64,000 bases of DNA from Diphasiastrum complanatum (GCA_029204225.1 CM055102.1:9747456-9811455); one strand, 5' to 3'; counted from the first letter of the stretch, positions 26,001-33,640 are shown. Program-made: numbers and translations. The notes: generated from the sequence alone by a model not told the origin.

Positions 26001-26821
26001 ATCAATATTACAAGTTGAAAAAGTGCTGAAGATATTGCCATTAGTGCTGTCTCATAAACAACAAGGTGGACAAAGAGAGTAGAGATTATGTACCACAGCA
26101 AAAAGCTCAAAAAAACAAATCAGGGATACTGCTTTCCCATCTGCTTGCTTTCAATGAAGAACAGAAGACAACCTATTCCCAAAATAAAGTCTTCTGAAAA
26201 AAGAGTAAAATTTTGCACACGTCCATAAAAGCTACTTGAGAAACTCCAGAAAAGAAGTAATCAATATATGTGTGGGGCCCACCAGACCATGATGCGTACA
26301 TATCAATGGCAATGAAGCAAGGATTAAAGAGATATTTATGGTTGCAATTTTCTAACCTTCTCAGGTGGTACAGTATCGAAGACATAGACTTCTCCTTGAT
26401 AAGATAGCGTAAGCTGTGTTGTTCCATGTGACCGTACAGGAATACTTCCTGGTGGATCACCAAAATGTCCGCCATCAGAATGCATCTCTCCATCGTCCAA
26501 TCCTTCATCATCACCATGATCTTCATCAGGATCCTCATGGCCCAGTACATTTTGTTCAATCTGTTGCAGTCCTACATTAACACGATTGGTTTGCGCTGGG
26601 TTGCGAGCATGGACTTGTGTACGACGATGCTCTGAGTTTATGTGCACAGGCTGGCCATGAGTTTCTGCTTGTCGGACCTCAGCTCCAGCACGCACTTGAC
26701 TATGCATTCGATCTACATGAACCGGGTGCTCATCCATATTAATAGTGGTAATTTCATGATCATGCGCTACCCCACGATGGAAACCGTGCTGTGTACGAGA
26801 CCTAACAACCTTTTCTGACAT
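6835..26821 (-). CDS. GATA24: TIFY/CCT/GATA zinc-finger transcription factor (GATA24/GATA28, ZML type), six coding exons
   Basis: This is a nuclear DNA-binding regulator of the plant GATA subfamily that combines TIFY, CCT and GATA domains. Joining 26821-26357, 25922-25862, 25644-25521, 25205-25077, 7349-7244 and 6906-6835 gives 957 bases, a 318-residue protein. Every junction is GT-AG and every phase agrees. The acidic/His-rich N-terminus leads to the TIFY core [11 protein letters not shown] (about residues 140-150), followed by [14 protein letters not shown]. The CCT domain follows ([28 protein letters not shown]). The zinc finger is C-x2-C-x20-C-x2-C with [20 protein letters not shown], then GMLRDLSK. 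The words PEVLC before the finger recall GATA24/28 more than GATA25. The start could be 26821 or the in-frame ATG at 26737. A GTGAGG at the end could allow another exon. Expression depends on splicing out a 17.7 kb intron. Confidence 0.88.
7244..7349 (-). CDS. GATA24: GATA gene, zinc-finger exon
   Basis: The exon encodes CGHC, 20 residues including [15 protein letters not shown], then CNAC and GLMWANK. All four zinc ligands are present. The acceptor is TGTGGCAG before 7349 and the donor is AAG|GTTCG at 7243. It begins in phase 2, which fits the donor of the exon at 25077, 17.7 kb away. This is strong evidence that the two exon clusters form one gene. Confidence 0.93.
7747..7793. repeat. Poly-G tract followed by (GA)n
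   Basis: A run of about 25 G residues is followed by about ten GA units. It lies just inside the acceptor end of the large GATA intron. Apparent Pro- or Gly-rich frames across it are artefacts. Confidence 0.97.
7800..9320. other. Intronic stretch without recognisable genes
   Basis: A 103-codon frame at 8102-8413 on the plus strand has no recognisable domain. I see no LTR boundary or coding relic until the integrase fragment at 9.3 kb. Confidence 0.45.
9325..9570 (-). mobile_element. Copia integrase fragment
   Basis: The minus strand encodes [20 protein letters not shown], then [13 protein letters not shown] and, after decay, words equivalent to the [11 protein letters not shown] block. This is the catalytic core of Copia integrase around its second aspartate. 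Stops and small deletions follow. It is an isolated relic inside the GATA intron. Confidence 0.8.
10014..10190 (+). mobile_element. Copia RT C-terminal fragment
   Basis: The frame contains [20 protein letters not shown], the segment after the polymerase core where Copia elements read YxxxLLxRFxMxxCKPxxTP. No flanking RT or RNase H is preserved. Confidence 0.7.
10521..11294 (-). mobile_element. LTR of palindromic element, left arm (3' LTR)
   Basis: Read on the minus strand it begins TGTCATGTTTC and ends CTCCAACA, so it has TG...CA ends. A polypurine tract (CCTAGAGGGGGAAC on the minus strand, 11295-11308) precedes it. A partial copy of the same LTR lies in the opposite orientation at 19482-19850. 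The last 34 bases recur at 12371-12404 next to the primer-binding site. It carries a long CT tract at 10967-11020. Confidence 0.8.
10967..11020. repeat. (CT)n microsatellite inside the LTR
   Basis: About 27 CT units occur here. The matching position in the inverted copy near 19.75 kb has only about seven, so the tract expanded after duplication. Confidence 0.95.
11295..12369 (-). mobile_element. Internal region of palindromic element, left arm
   Basis: The sequence is the reverse complement, with divergence, of 12405-13330 plus 19398-19481. Its sense strand is minus: the primer-binding site TGGTATCATAGC lies at 12369-12358 and the polypurine tract at 11308-11295. No RT, integrase or zinc-knuckle motif is visible. 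Stops disrupt the frame that is open in the right arm. Confidence 0.75.
12358..12369 (-). other. Primer-binding site (initiator tRNA-Met type)
   Basis: TGGTATCATAGC on the minus strand differs by one base from the common plant retrotransposon site TGGTATCAGAGC. It directly adjoins the last 34 bases of the LTR. Confidence 0.75.
12405..13330 (+). mobile_element. Palindromic element, right arm, with a 206-codon Gln-rich frame
   Basis: This is the inverted partner of the left arm, sense strand plus. It keeps an open frame at 12447-13067. The product is Gln- and Met-rich, with a short recurring pattern of hydrophobic residue, Gln, Asp/Glu: LQDVC, CIQDVC, LMQEML, SIQEEF, CMQELV, SMQDAK, QMQDEE. 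There is no zinc knuckle or enzyme motif. A 6.07 kb Gypsy-like element interrupts the arm at 13330, and it resumes at 19398. The protein may be a diverged gag or a non-coding leader that happens to be open. Confidence 0.7.
13331..13742 (+). mobile_element. 5' LTR of the Gypsy-like element
   Basis: It begins AGAGTTATGGACTTGG and ends CTCTATTCGTAAC. It is nearly identical to 18955-19397 apart from substitutions and one insertion in the latter. The ends are not the usual TG...CA, so the exact borders are uncertain by a few bases. Confidence 0.85.
13744..13755 (+). other. Primer-binding site (initiator tRNA-Met)
   Basis: TGGTATCAGAGC follows the 5' LTR after one spacer base. Confidence 0.9.
13790..14290 (+). 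repeat. Seven tandem repeats of about 80 bp in the Gypsy leader
   Basis: The core CAGCGCCCTACT, with small variants, occurs at about 13798, 13877, 13956, 14036, 14116, 14196 and 14275, a period of 79-80. The rest of each unit is a diverged T-rich sequence resembling TTTCCATCGTTTTTTCAG. Two looser copies follow at about 14483 and 14562. Open frames across the leader are by-products of the repeat. Confidence 0.88.
14622..15480 (+). mobile_element. Gypsy gag gene, frameshifted
   Basis: The ORF at 14622-15371 starts with [10 protein letters not shown] and includes a Pro/Gly-rich part. It then has the retrotransposon gag core: [21 protein letters not shown], with [18 protein letters not shown] near residue 175. 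This matches the Retrotrans_gag pattern. A frameshift near 15300 moves the gag C-terminus ([20 protein letters not shown]) into another frame, ending at 15480. It would form the particle protein. Confidence 0.85.
15484..16801 (+). mobile_element. Gypsy protease region, decayed
   Basis: A Pro/Ser/Thr-rich linker (from about 15550) leads to an acidic region and then to [17 protein letters not shown] near 16150. This is the retropepsin active site with DTS in place of DTG. The fold resumes at 16560 with [20 protein letters not shown], matching the usual DxILGMDWLxxLG. About 100 bases of non-coding, G-rich sequence separate the two halves, so the protease is not functional here. Confidence 0.75.
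16802..18954 (+). mobile_element. Degenerate interior of the Gypsy-like element
   Basis: This T-rich region gives hydrophobic open frames in several registers. Three blocks resemble each other: [18 protein letters not shown] (near 16020), [19 protein letters not shown] (near 17350) and [16 protein letters not shown] (near 18030). This suggests an internally repeated, fast-evolving region. I find no polymerase or integrase motif. It ends with the polypurine run GGGGAGAG just before the 3' LTR. Confidence 0.6.
18955..19397 (+). mobile_element. 3' LTR of the Gypsy-like element
   Basis: It matches 13331-13742 over its whole length. It carries an extra direct duplication of about 40 bases (GTCTTGCTTATGTG...TTTCATAGCTTA, near 19310-19370) that is absent from the 5' LTR. 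Confidence 0.85.
19398..19850 (+). mobile_element. Palindromic element, right arm resumed, with partial LTR
   Basis: From 19398 the sequence continues the right arm: an 84-base internal tail, polypurine tract AGAGGGGAAAC at 19471-19481, then LTR beginning TGTCATGTTTCG at 19482. It matches the reverse complement of about 10870-11385. At about 19850 it stops abruptly where a minus-strand Copia fragment begins, so about half of the LTR is missing. Confidence 0.78.
19852..20520 (-). mobile_element. Copia RT and RNase H fragment with internal deletion
   Basis: Read on the minus strand the fragment has [10 protein letters not shown] (RT active site, about 20403). It then jumps to [18 protein letters not shown], with about 70 residues lost between. 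Next come [39 protein letters not shown] and [12 protein letters not shown], which are RT C-terminal and RNase H blocks of Ty1/Copia. The RNase H part is open for 185 codons, so decay is recent. It is truncated at 19852 against the palindromic LTR. Confidence 0.88.
20560..20960. other. GC-rich block between Copia parts
   Basis: The block holds several runs of C or G and overlapping open frames on both strands with low-complexity Gly/Arg/Pro content. It occupies the place of the missing gag to integrase part of the minus-strand Copia element. I see no domain. Confidence 0.5.
21063..21540 (-). mobile_element. Primer-binding site and 5' LTR of the minus-strand Copia element
   Basis: TGGTATCAGAGC on the minus strand (21074-21063) directly follows a sequence ending CCGACA, the expected LTR end. 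The LTR therefore lies to the right from 21075. Its far end is uncertain; I place it near 21540. With the RT/RNase H piece at 19.85-20.5 kb it forms one internally deleted element. Confidence 0.6.
21590..21735. repeat. Low-complexity GTCGA-rich stretch
   Basis: The words GTCGA, GTCGAG and GTCGATG recur about twelve times without a fixed period. The next 100 bases have recurrent GCGAAAA/CCCGAAAA words. No coding signal is seen. Confidence 0.7.
21990..23579 (+). mobile_element. Copia RT and RNase H relic
   Basis: Successive blocks in shifting frames are [20 protein letters not shown], then [16 protein letters not shown] (22270), then VYMEQPQGF and [10 protein letters not shown]. They are followed by [16 protein letters not shown] (22737), [26 protein letters not shown] (23125) and TKHIEVN with [14 protein letters not shown] (23500). 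This is the full RT to RNase H order of Ty1/Copia with many stops and no gag or integrase. It leads directly into an LTR. Confidence 0.87.
23580..23942 (+). mobile_element. 3' LTR of the plus-strand Copia relic
   Basis: The purine tract ATGGGGGGAGT is followed by TGAAATATAAT, and the element ends TTGTGTCA, giving TG...CA ends and 363 bp. It holds a TATATATAATC box and a CTCTAT repeat. No matching 5' LTR is seen in the window. Confidence 0.75.
23943..25076 (-). other. Intron sequence next to the GATA linker exon
   Basis: AT-rich, without recognisable genes or elements. It runs up to the donor at 25076. Confidence 0.5.
25077..25205 (-). CDS. GATA24: GATA gene, linker exon after the CCT domain
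   Basis: The exon completes the CCT domain with MHRHKGRF (family form MQRKKGQF) and ends with SSQPEV plus two bases of a leucine codon. It is 129 bases long and spans phase 2 to phase 2. The acceptor is TATGTAG at 25206. The Ser/Gln-rich linker is typical of this position in the family. Confidence 0.9.
25521..25644 (-). CDS. GATA24: GATA gene, CCT-domain exon
   Basis: The exon encodes [17 protein letters not shown], then [17 protein letters not shown]. This is the CCT domain, which acts in nuclear localisation and protein contacts. The donor is AAAG|GTCAAG at 25521/25520. The acceptor GTGTCAG is at 25645. An upstream CAG could be an alternative acceptor but would break the reading frame. Confidence 0.9.
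25862..25922 (-). CDS. GATA24: GATA gene, small exon completing the TIFY region
   Basis: The exon reads [20 protein letters not shown], which follows the TIFY core in ZML proteins. The acceptor is ATTCCAG before 25922. Two donors in the same phase are possible: GAG|GTATAC ending the exon at 25862, or CCTG|GTCATT ending it at 25853. They differ by three residues. I prefer the first. Confidence 0.88.
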
Positions 26822-26876
26822 CCCTGTCACATTCCCCTGCTCACTTTCTTTTCTCGAAACACTATGAGAAGAATGT
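26357..26876 (-). CDS. GATA24: GATA gene, first coding exon with TIFY core
   Basis: The acceptor TTTTCCTAG lies before 26876 and the donor GAGAAG|GTTAGA at 26357/26356. Translation probably starts at the ATG at 26821-26819 (MSEKVV) or at 26737-26735 (MDEHPV), which resembles the short start of Arabidopsis relatives. The frame stays open upstream of the first ATG into the 5' part of the exon. The product is rich in His, Asp and Glu and ends with the TIFY core and PPEK. Confidence 0.88.
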
Positions 26877-26966
26877 CTAGGAAAACACAAAGCAGATATT
26901 CAATTCATGCTAAACAACAGTGACTGAGCCTAACACCTGATGTATTGCAGGAAAAAAAATTTCTAC

Positions 26967-27224
26967 CTTTCCCTGAAGCTTTTCCAATTCCTTCTCTGCA
27001 GAAAGCTTTCAATGGTCAACAGCTATGGGCTCATCCAGCTAACAGAAATTAAACCTCTGATACACAGCTGTAAGTGCCTCTGCATTCTCTTTATTTGTCA
27101 TTGACCTTCTTTTCCTTAACCAAGTGTGTTCATTGGGTTCCTCAAATCTGAGAGCTGTCTGCATGCACTCAGTCCTTAAGTCATGAAAATGGTATTCCAG
27201 ACATCTTGTAACATTACCATGAAA
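26967..27224 (-). other. Possible 5' non-coding exon or gene-fragment relic
   Basis: The segment is bounded by good splice signals: acceptor CTTTATAG before 27224 and donor GGGAAAG|GTAGAA at 26967. One frame is open for 61 codons (containing LRFEEPNEHTW and RSMTNKENAEAL), meets TAG, continues, meets TGA, then reads SAEKELEKLQGK. It could be an untranslated exon of the GATA gene. It could also be a captured exon of another gene with two nonsense changes. I do not recognise the peptide. Confidence 0.4.
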
Positions 27225-27307
27225 CTATAAAGATGACCTTAGCTTCCTGAAAATCTAAAAAAAAGGATCACCGTTCATAACCTCAACAAAAACAGTAAAA
27301 CGTTAGC

Positions 27308-27308
<1 letters not shown>

Positions 27309-27362
<54 letters not shown>
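27309..27362. repeat. (CT)n microsatellite
   Basis: About 26 uninterrupted CT units lie in the 5' intronic region of the GATA gene. Confidence 0.97.
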
Positions 27363-27365
<3 letters not shown>

Positions 27366-27407
27366 TTCAAACATTGGTAGAGGTTCGATATTGAAATGGC
27401 CCTTCAA

Positions 27408-27567
27408 GTCATCAAACGTTTTGGTTGAGGAACTGCTGCTTAACAGCCTTAACCATTGTAAAGAGGTAGGTAGCCTTGTTTTCATGAGTCATCAAACGTT
27501 TTGGTTGAGGAACTGCTGCTTAACAGCCTTAAACATTGTAAAGAGGTAGGTAGCCTTGTTTTCATGA
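27408..27567. repeat. Two-copy tandem duplication, 80-bp period
   Basis: The unit starting GTCATCAAACGTTTTGG at 27408 is repeated from 27488. The only difference I see is CCATTG versus ACATTG, so the duplication is very recent. Confidence 0.93.
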
Positions 27568-28098
27568 GTCATTCTCATGTGTTTATGTTTCCCAGTTCCA
27601 AGCTGAAACTTTCTAATGCACATTTGAAATCAAAGTCTGCTGTAATCTGAGATTTCAGTATCAGATCCATCAACAAATCAACAGTACAGGTTGTTGTTTA
27701 GCCTCAAAAAAAACAACAGGTTCTATGAATCAACAGGTTATTGGTCGGCCTTAGAATATCAATATGAAGTCTTCTTAAGTGAAAGGTTTCTTCAAGGAAG
27801 ATGGGCGTACACCAGTTGGGAAGTTTGCATATGACACAGTGTCGGAATAAATAGCTGTCATGATGAGATGCTTTCTAAGTTGGAAAGTTGTTTGGAGCAA
27901 GTGACTCTATGTGTGACATAGACGTAGGAGATTTTATGGAGAAGAAAATGTCAAGTACTTTGTGTGAGAAAGTATTTGAGAGGGAGAATCAGTTACTTTG
28001 TGTGAGAAAGTATTGTATATGTTTTATCTTTCTATTGGGGATGATGCTCTATTACTTGCATATTTGGTTGGGTTTATGGATGACATTCTATTTGTATC

Positions 28099-28777
28099 CA
28101 TAGATGCACTGTGTTTCTGAAACGCGTTTTTGAATCATTTCTGAATCGCGGTTCAGAAACGCGTTTCTGAAAATTTCAAAAAAATTCCAAAAACGGTTTT
28201 TTTTTTTTTTTTTGGGTTTTTTTTGGGCAATATGGGTATCAGATGAAAGCTCTAATTAAGAGCATCATTACTTTGTAGTTTGCCGACTGTTTCGCTTGCA
28301 GGATGGTCCAGTTCAGGTGCATTAATCCATGTTGGGTTCTGTCAAGGATAAAAATTCAAAATTAACCTCTAGCCTGTTCGTTACGATCACAATGGTCCCA
28401 ATAAGTGTGTTTTCGCTAAGGGAGTTGGAAGGCCAAATCATGAAGAGGCCTTACCGTCGGGGCCGGGGTCTACCGGCAGCCCTCGGACCCCACTGTTGGG
28501 GGGCGTTGCCCCCCAAACCCCCCACCGGGGGGGGGGACCCCTTGTTTCTAGGGGGGCTACCGCCCCCCGAACCCCCTGAGCATTTATTGATAACCAAAGC
28601 AAATAACAACCAAATAGCTATTGAAAATAAGATTTGTTTGCGCCCCATCTACTGCACTTCTGAGAGGCAAAACACTAGTTTGACCATTGATCCCCTAAAA
28701 CAATTTCAGCCGCTATTTTTCCAACCAAAAAAAAATGTACGATTCTGGTCTGAGAAATGCGTTTCTGTGCATCTATG
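28099..28777. mobile_element. Non-autonomous hAT-like element with 8-bp target duplication
   Basis: The left end is CATAGATGCAC and the right end GTGCATCTATG, a perfect 11-bp terminal inverted repeat that begins with CA and ends with TG, as in hAT elements. TTTGTATC directly precedes the left end (28091-28098) and directly follows the right end (28778-28785), an exact 8-bp target duplication as hAT requires. Subterminal copies of GAAACGCGTTTC occur near both ends. The 679-bp interior has no transposase frame. Instead it holds a T run and a very GC-rich block with alternating runs of C and G at 28450-28580. Confidence 0.85.
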
Positions 28778-29353
28778 TTTGTATCATTGTTGGAGAGTGG
28801 TTGAAATGCAAACATGAAGTGTACATCCAGGGGGAATAGTTCAACTAAGTCCATCAAATCCATCACAGGTGGTAACTTATGAGAGTACCAGGAGAATTGA
28901 AGTGGATTCAATTCAAGGAATCGACACAAGTGGAGCCAACTACTTATGAAGTGCAGGTTTCTAACATGGGTGTTGATGCATGAGATTTGATATTGACATT
29001 TGTAGATCTATTTCCTACTTATGATTATCATGATAGTGCTAAGGTAATGAAAGAGAATTACATTTTCTTTATGGATGTTGGTGAGATCCGTACATGTTAT
29101 AGACATACATTATAATCCATCCTCCTCTATTTTTGACAGTCTTTTTGGGCACGCAATTATATTACATGTGACAAGCCTAGAAACACCATTTACATGATTT
29201 TCTAATTTTGGCCCTCATTTTTGAATTTCACCTTCCCTCCAATTATATATGAAGGGAGGTAGGTTTTGTCCACCATAAATAGACAATAAGGCTGGTCACT
29301 TAGTAGTTTTGATCATTTGAGTCTTGGGCTTCTTGTAGGGGAGTTGTACTATT

Positions 29354-31281
29354 TTGGAGATCTGCTTGAGCTATCGGCGGCCATTGATATTTTGGTTCAA
29401 TAAGTTATGGCATGAAAGGTTTGGACATCTAAATTTCAAAAGTCTGCAAGTCTTGAGGAAATACAATATGTTTACTAGTTTACATCAACTTGTTTCTGAT
29501 CACAAGTTTTGTGAGGGCTTTGTCTTAGGGAAATATCATATGAAGAAATTTCCGTCAAGTACTTTTAGGGCAAGGAATGTTCTAGAACTTGTTCATACAA
29601 AATTTGTATGGTACTATGAAAGCTTAGTCTTATGGGGAAGCAAGTTACTTTATGGTGTCTGTTGATGATTATTCTAGGAAGATGTGGGTAGATCTTCTCA
29701 AGAATAAGGATGAGGCATTCAAGTATTTCACATGGTTTAAGACAAAAGTGGAGAAAGAAACAAATACACAAATTAAGATACTTTGTTCAAATAAGGGGGA
29801 AAGTGTCTTTCTACAGAATTTCAGGTGTTTTGCAAGGATCATGGTATAAAGAGACAACTTGCAAGTACAAAAATGCCTCAACAAAATGGAGTTGTGAAAG
29901 GAAGAATCGGTCTATTGTGGAAACTGCAAGGAGCATGCTTAAAAGTAAGAAACTTTCGAATATGTTTTGGGGTGAGGGTGAAGCAGTTCGGACAGCATTT
30001 TATCTTTTGAATTGAAGTCCTACAAAAGTTGTAGAGAATCAGACTCCAGAGGAAGCTCACACAGGTCGGAAACATGACGTAAGTCATTTGGGGGTTTTTG
30101 GAAGTGTTGCATATGCTCACATACCCAAGGATTCAAAGGCTACTAAGTTTATTTCTTGGATATGATAGTCAAGAGAAGGGATACAAGTTGTATGACTCGG
30201 AGGGGAAGAAAATTATCATAAGCAAGGATGCCATCTTTGATAAGGATGGATCTCATAAAGATACAAAAATATCTTATGATAGGAAGGAAGATGAAGGAAT
30301 TCCTATCTTGTGTGACGAGTCATTACAGGAGCCTGCACCAATTCAAGTACCTAGAGTAACCATGGTTGAGAAAGGAAAAAGGAAGGAGAGATCAAGTACA
30401 TGGGACACTTATTCACCTCTGACTTCAACAGGCAGGAAGCATCCTACATTAAATACTAAGAAATTACCTAGATGGTACTATAAAACTATAGAGGATAGTG
30501 TTATTTTGCAACAGGGAGAGTCTAGTACACAGGGAACTAGGAGAACTGCTAAAGTATCATGAGGATCAGGATTAATAGGAGGATCGACAAGAGGATCATC
30601 ATGAGGACGAGGATGTACACTTTGCATATATGGTTACAATGTTGGAAACTAAGGACCCATCTACTTTCAAGGAAGTTGAAGAAGAGGATATTTGGAGAAA
30701 AGCACTAGATGAAGAGTACAACTCAATCATAAACAAGACTTTGAGAATTTGTTCAGTCACTCATAGATAAAAAGGCTATTAAGTGCAAGTGGTTCTATAG
30801 AACTAAGTATAAATCAAGAGGGTCTATAGACAAACATAAGGCAAGGTTGGTTGCAAAAGGGTATGCTAAACAAGAAAGGATTGACTATGAAGAGACTTTT
30901 GCCCTAGTTGCTAAGTTAACTACTATGAGGACAGCTTTGTCATTGGTAGTCAATTTGGATGGGATATTCAACAAATGGATGTTAAGAGTAATATGCTTAC
31001 GAAGGATTCTACAAGGTCTTCATATGGTACAGGATGCACCTACAGTACTTCAATGTGATAATCAAAGTCGTATTAAACTGGCCGAGAATCCAGTTTTTCA
31101 CAACGGGACAAAGCACATCAAAGTACAAGAACACTTTATCAGACAGAAGATTCAACGTGGTGAAGTGGAGCTTATTAATTGTCCTACAGAAGAGCAAGTT
31201 GTAGATATCTTTACCAACGGACTTGGCAAAGAAAAATTTCCAAAGCTTAGTGAACTTCTAGGAGTACTAGATAACAAGTAA
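29354..31281 (+). mobile_element. Degraded Copia element (pre-integrase to RNase H)
   Basis: The order of domains is that of Ty1/Copia. First comes the GAG_pre-integrase motif LWHERFGHLNF (about 29400), then integrase with VSVDDYSRKMWV (29650). Further on are an RT start with [13 protein letters not shown] (30840) and the RNase H end with CDNQSRIKLAENPVFH and DIFTNGLGKEKF (31030-31250). Frameshifts break the integrase. Most of the RT core, including the YVDD site, is deleted between about 30990 and 31010. It lies in the 5' intron region of the GATA gene on the opposite strand. Confidence 0.85.
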
Positions 31282-31294
31282 TATTCAGGAAGAG

Positions 31295-31670
31295 TGTTAG
31301 AATTTGTGTTTATTTGCATCCCTAATGTTGGTTTCGCCATGACAGCGAGCTATTTTAAGGGCCATTTCTATTTTAGTATATCAAAGTCAAAGTCCTAAAG
31401 TCAATTTAATTAGTCTTGCGTGTAGGAAGGCGCACTAGCTCTAGAATAGAACATGATTTTTCACTTAGAAATTTAATAAGGGTCTTTACCCAAAATAGAA
31501 AGCAACCATAGTAATCAGCTTTTTGCTTTATGCTTTTAGCTTTTGCTAAGGACTAAAAAAATATAGGAGGAGGGCTGGCGCCTCACCCCCGTTCATTCCA
31601 TTGTAGAGAGCTAAGCTTATTCTTCCATAAATCTTTCTCTCTAATCTCTTATGTTGAACTTGATTCATGT
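31295..31670 (+). mobile_element. Probable 3' LTR of the preceding Copia element
   Basis: A purine-rich stretch (AGGAAGAG) is followed by TGTTAG, the expected PPT-to-LTR transition, just after the RNase H stop. The right end is uncertain because I found no second copy; the end given is approximate. Confidence 0.5.
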
Positions 31671-31689
31671 GTGAGTGTGCTAACATGAT

Positions 31690-32180
31690 TAGTTCATTCC
31701 TATTTTGAATTTGAGCATCAAATTTCAACGAGTTGCTCCATATCAACCTCCTCTTGACATCCATTTGACGGACATCCCAATCAAAATATGAGCTAAGGCC
31801 AAAATGGTCATGATATGCAACATAGTCTAACCCCTCTTGTTGGGCGTAGCCTTTTGCCACCAACCTCACCTTGTTCTTGTCCACAATTGAAACTTGGTCT
31901 TATGAACCCACTTGCAACCTATTGGTTGATTCACTTTTGGCAATGTAGTGAGCTCCCATCTGTCATTCTTCACAATGGAGTCATACTCCTCTTGCATGGC
32001 TTGTTGCCATATCTTTTCCTTCACAGCTTTGTGAAAGAACTATGGCTCGTCTGCTTCCAAAATTGTGGGCATAAGGGCAAAGTTAGTCTCTTGTCTCTCA
32101 TGAGACCTAAGAGATCTTTTGGCACCATGTTCACTACTCTCTCCTTCTTCCATCATGTGTCCCTTTTTAAGGAGTAAGTT
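31690..32180 (-). mobile_element. Copia RT N-terminal fragment
   Basis: On the minus strand the fragment reads ETNFALMPTILEADEP, then WQQAMQEEYDSIVKNDRWEL, then VRLVAKGYAQQEGLDY with one frameshift. These are the linker and start of Copia reverse transcriptase. The fragment belongs to the same family as the plus-strand one near 22.0 kb, which shares the METEG/ETNFALM region. It ends near the LTR of the preceding element. Confidence 0.75.
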
Positions 32181-32419
32181 AGTTTGCAATCTCTATGTAA
32201 AGAGCACCACCCTTTAGGATCTCACGTCGACCTTCACCTAGGGCACCACATCCCTCTCGAATACTACATTTCTCATATCATACAAGTCCACCCTTTGCGA
32301 CCATCGGGACTTTCTTTAGCTCGCAGTAGGTTTAGATGGAGAAATGATCCATTGTTGGGAAAATTTATTTATCTCCAAATGAGTGTCAATTTTCAGTTTC
32401 AATTCAAAATTTGATTTGG

Positions 32420-33355
32420 TTTAACCTCAGTTTCAGCTTCAGTTGAAACTTATTCTTTTTCGTCTCAAAGACGTCTTTACACTCCCACAGCACTGAACAT
32501 ACTATACATGTATCCTCTAGTCTTATTTAGCTTGGCACTTCACAGACATTCTAAAGCTATCTCTACACCAATAAATGTCCGAAAAATAGCAATTTCCCAA
32601 AAGGGATTATAGAAAATGCACCAGATTTTATGCCACAACTTCAACGTACCTCTCGTAAGAAAGTACAAGAACTGTCAGGAAATGAGACGTCCTTAACAGC
32701 CAATCCTAATCTAGATTAAACATAAACTTATATATTTGTCCATAAATAAGCTTCTTTCAACATACAAAACAATGGTATAGTAAGGGAACTACTTGCTATC
32801 GGACTGAAGATAGGAAAATGAAGTACGAAAGAGAATAATGCATGTGCCATGCAGAGAAGAATCTTTCTACAATGTGACAAAAAAACAAAACGGCAGATAG
32901 ACATTGCCATAACCCTAAGCAGAAATTAGAACATAAGAAATGCAATTCTGTCCAACAGCAACAACTTAATAGAACACGATGCATACTTTATTTTGAAGCT
33001 ACAGTGATTGGAAAGCAAATCAAAGCGATCTAACAGAAGCAAACCCCAAAATCCTCAGGGTCTGCATATTTGCTTTTGAAATTACAACAGTAACAAGACG
33101 CAGCGACGGTTGGACTGTAATTGCGAGAAATGCTTCCGTTCCAACTCACAAAGAGTCGGAAACGGATCGAACAGGAGTATCTTCAGTACATTCGAACACG
33201 AAACTTTCAGAAACATATCCAAAGCTTTACAAGGAGCTAGTGGCTCTTACTACGTTGGTCCAATTACAGAATTATGGAACTAACCCACGTTTTAACCCCA
33301 CATCGAAGCTCTTGCTTGCCTTGAGAGTTGCAAAGAGAGGCATATGATACCGTAC
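32420..33355 (-). other. Intronic DNA without recognisable content
   Basis: No gene or element is recognisable here. On the model proposed it is the start of the first intron of the GATA gene, whose donor would be CACAG|GTACGG at 33356/33355. Confidence 0.45.
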
Positions 33356-33640
33356 CTGTGGATGGAGGGGCAGAACAATTAGATGCCGAGAAAACGATGT
33401 GACAAAAAAGAGATCGAAAGGGCTGTGAGTCCGAGATGGGCGATCTTGGGATCCAAAGCTGGAGGCGTTGAGGGCATGCTCAAACAAATGGAGAGCGAGT
33501 GCTGGAGCGCAAAAGGGTAGCGCTATCAGGTGCTGCTACTGCTCCCTCTGCCTATGCGGGCGCCACAGACGAATGCCAACCAAGCAGAAGCAGAGGGAGA
33601 AGCAGGAGGAGGAGGAGGAGCATCCGTATGTCTCCACCAC
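33356..33640 (-). other. Probable 5' untranslated exon of the GATA gene
   Basis: A locally GC-rich stretch read on the minus strand begins with CTCCTC repeats and ends in an excellent donor, CCACAG|GTACGG. No long frame is present, as expected for a leader. Relatives of this gene commonly have an intron in the 5' UTR. The link to the coding exons 6.5 kb away is inferred from strand, order and splice sites only. Confidence 0.45.

Noticed and set aside
28329-28817. 162-codon plus-strand frame
   Set aside because: It reads through the GC-rich core of the hAT MITE and past its end, so it is not a gene.
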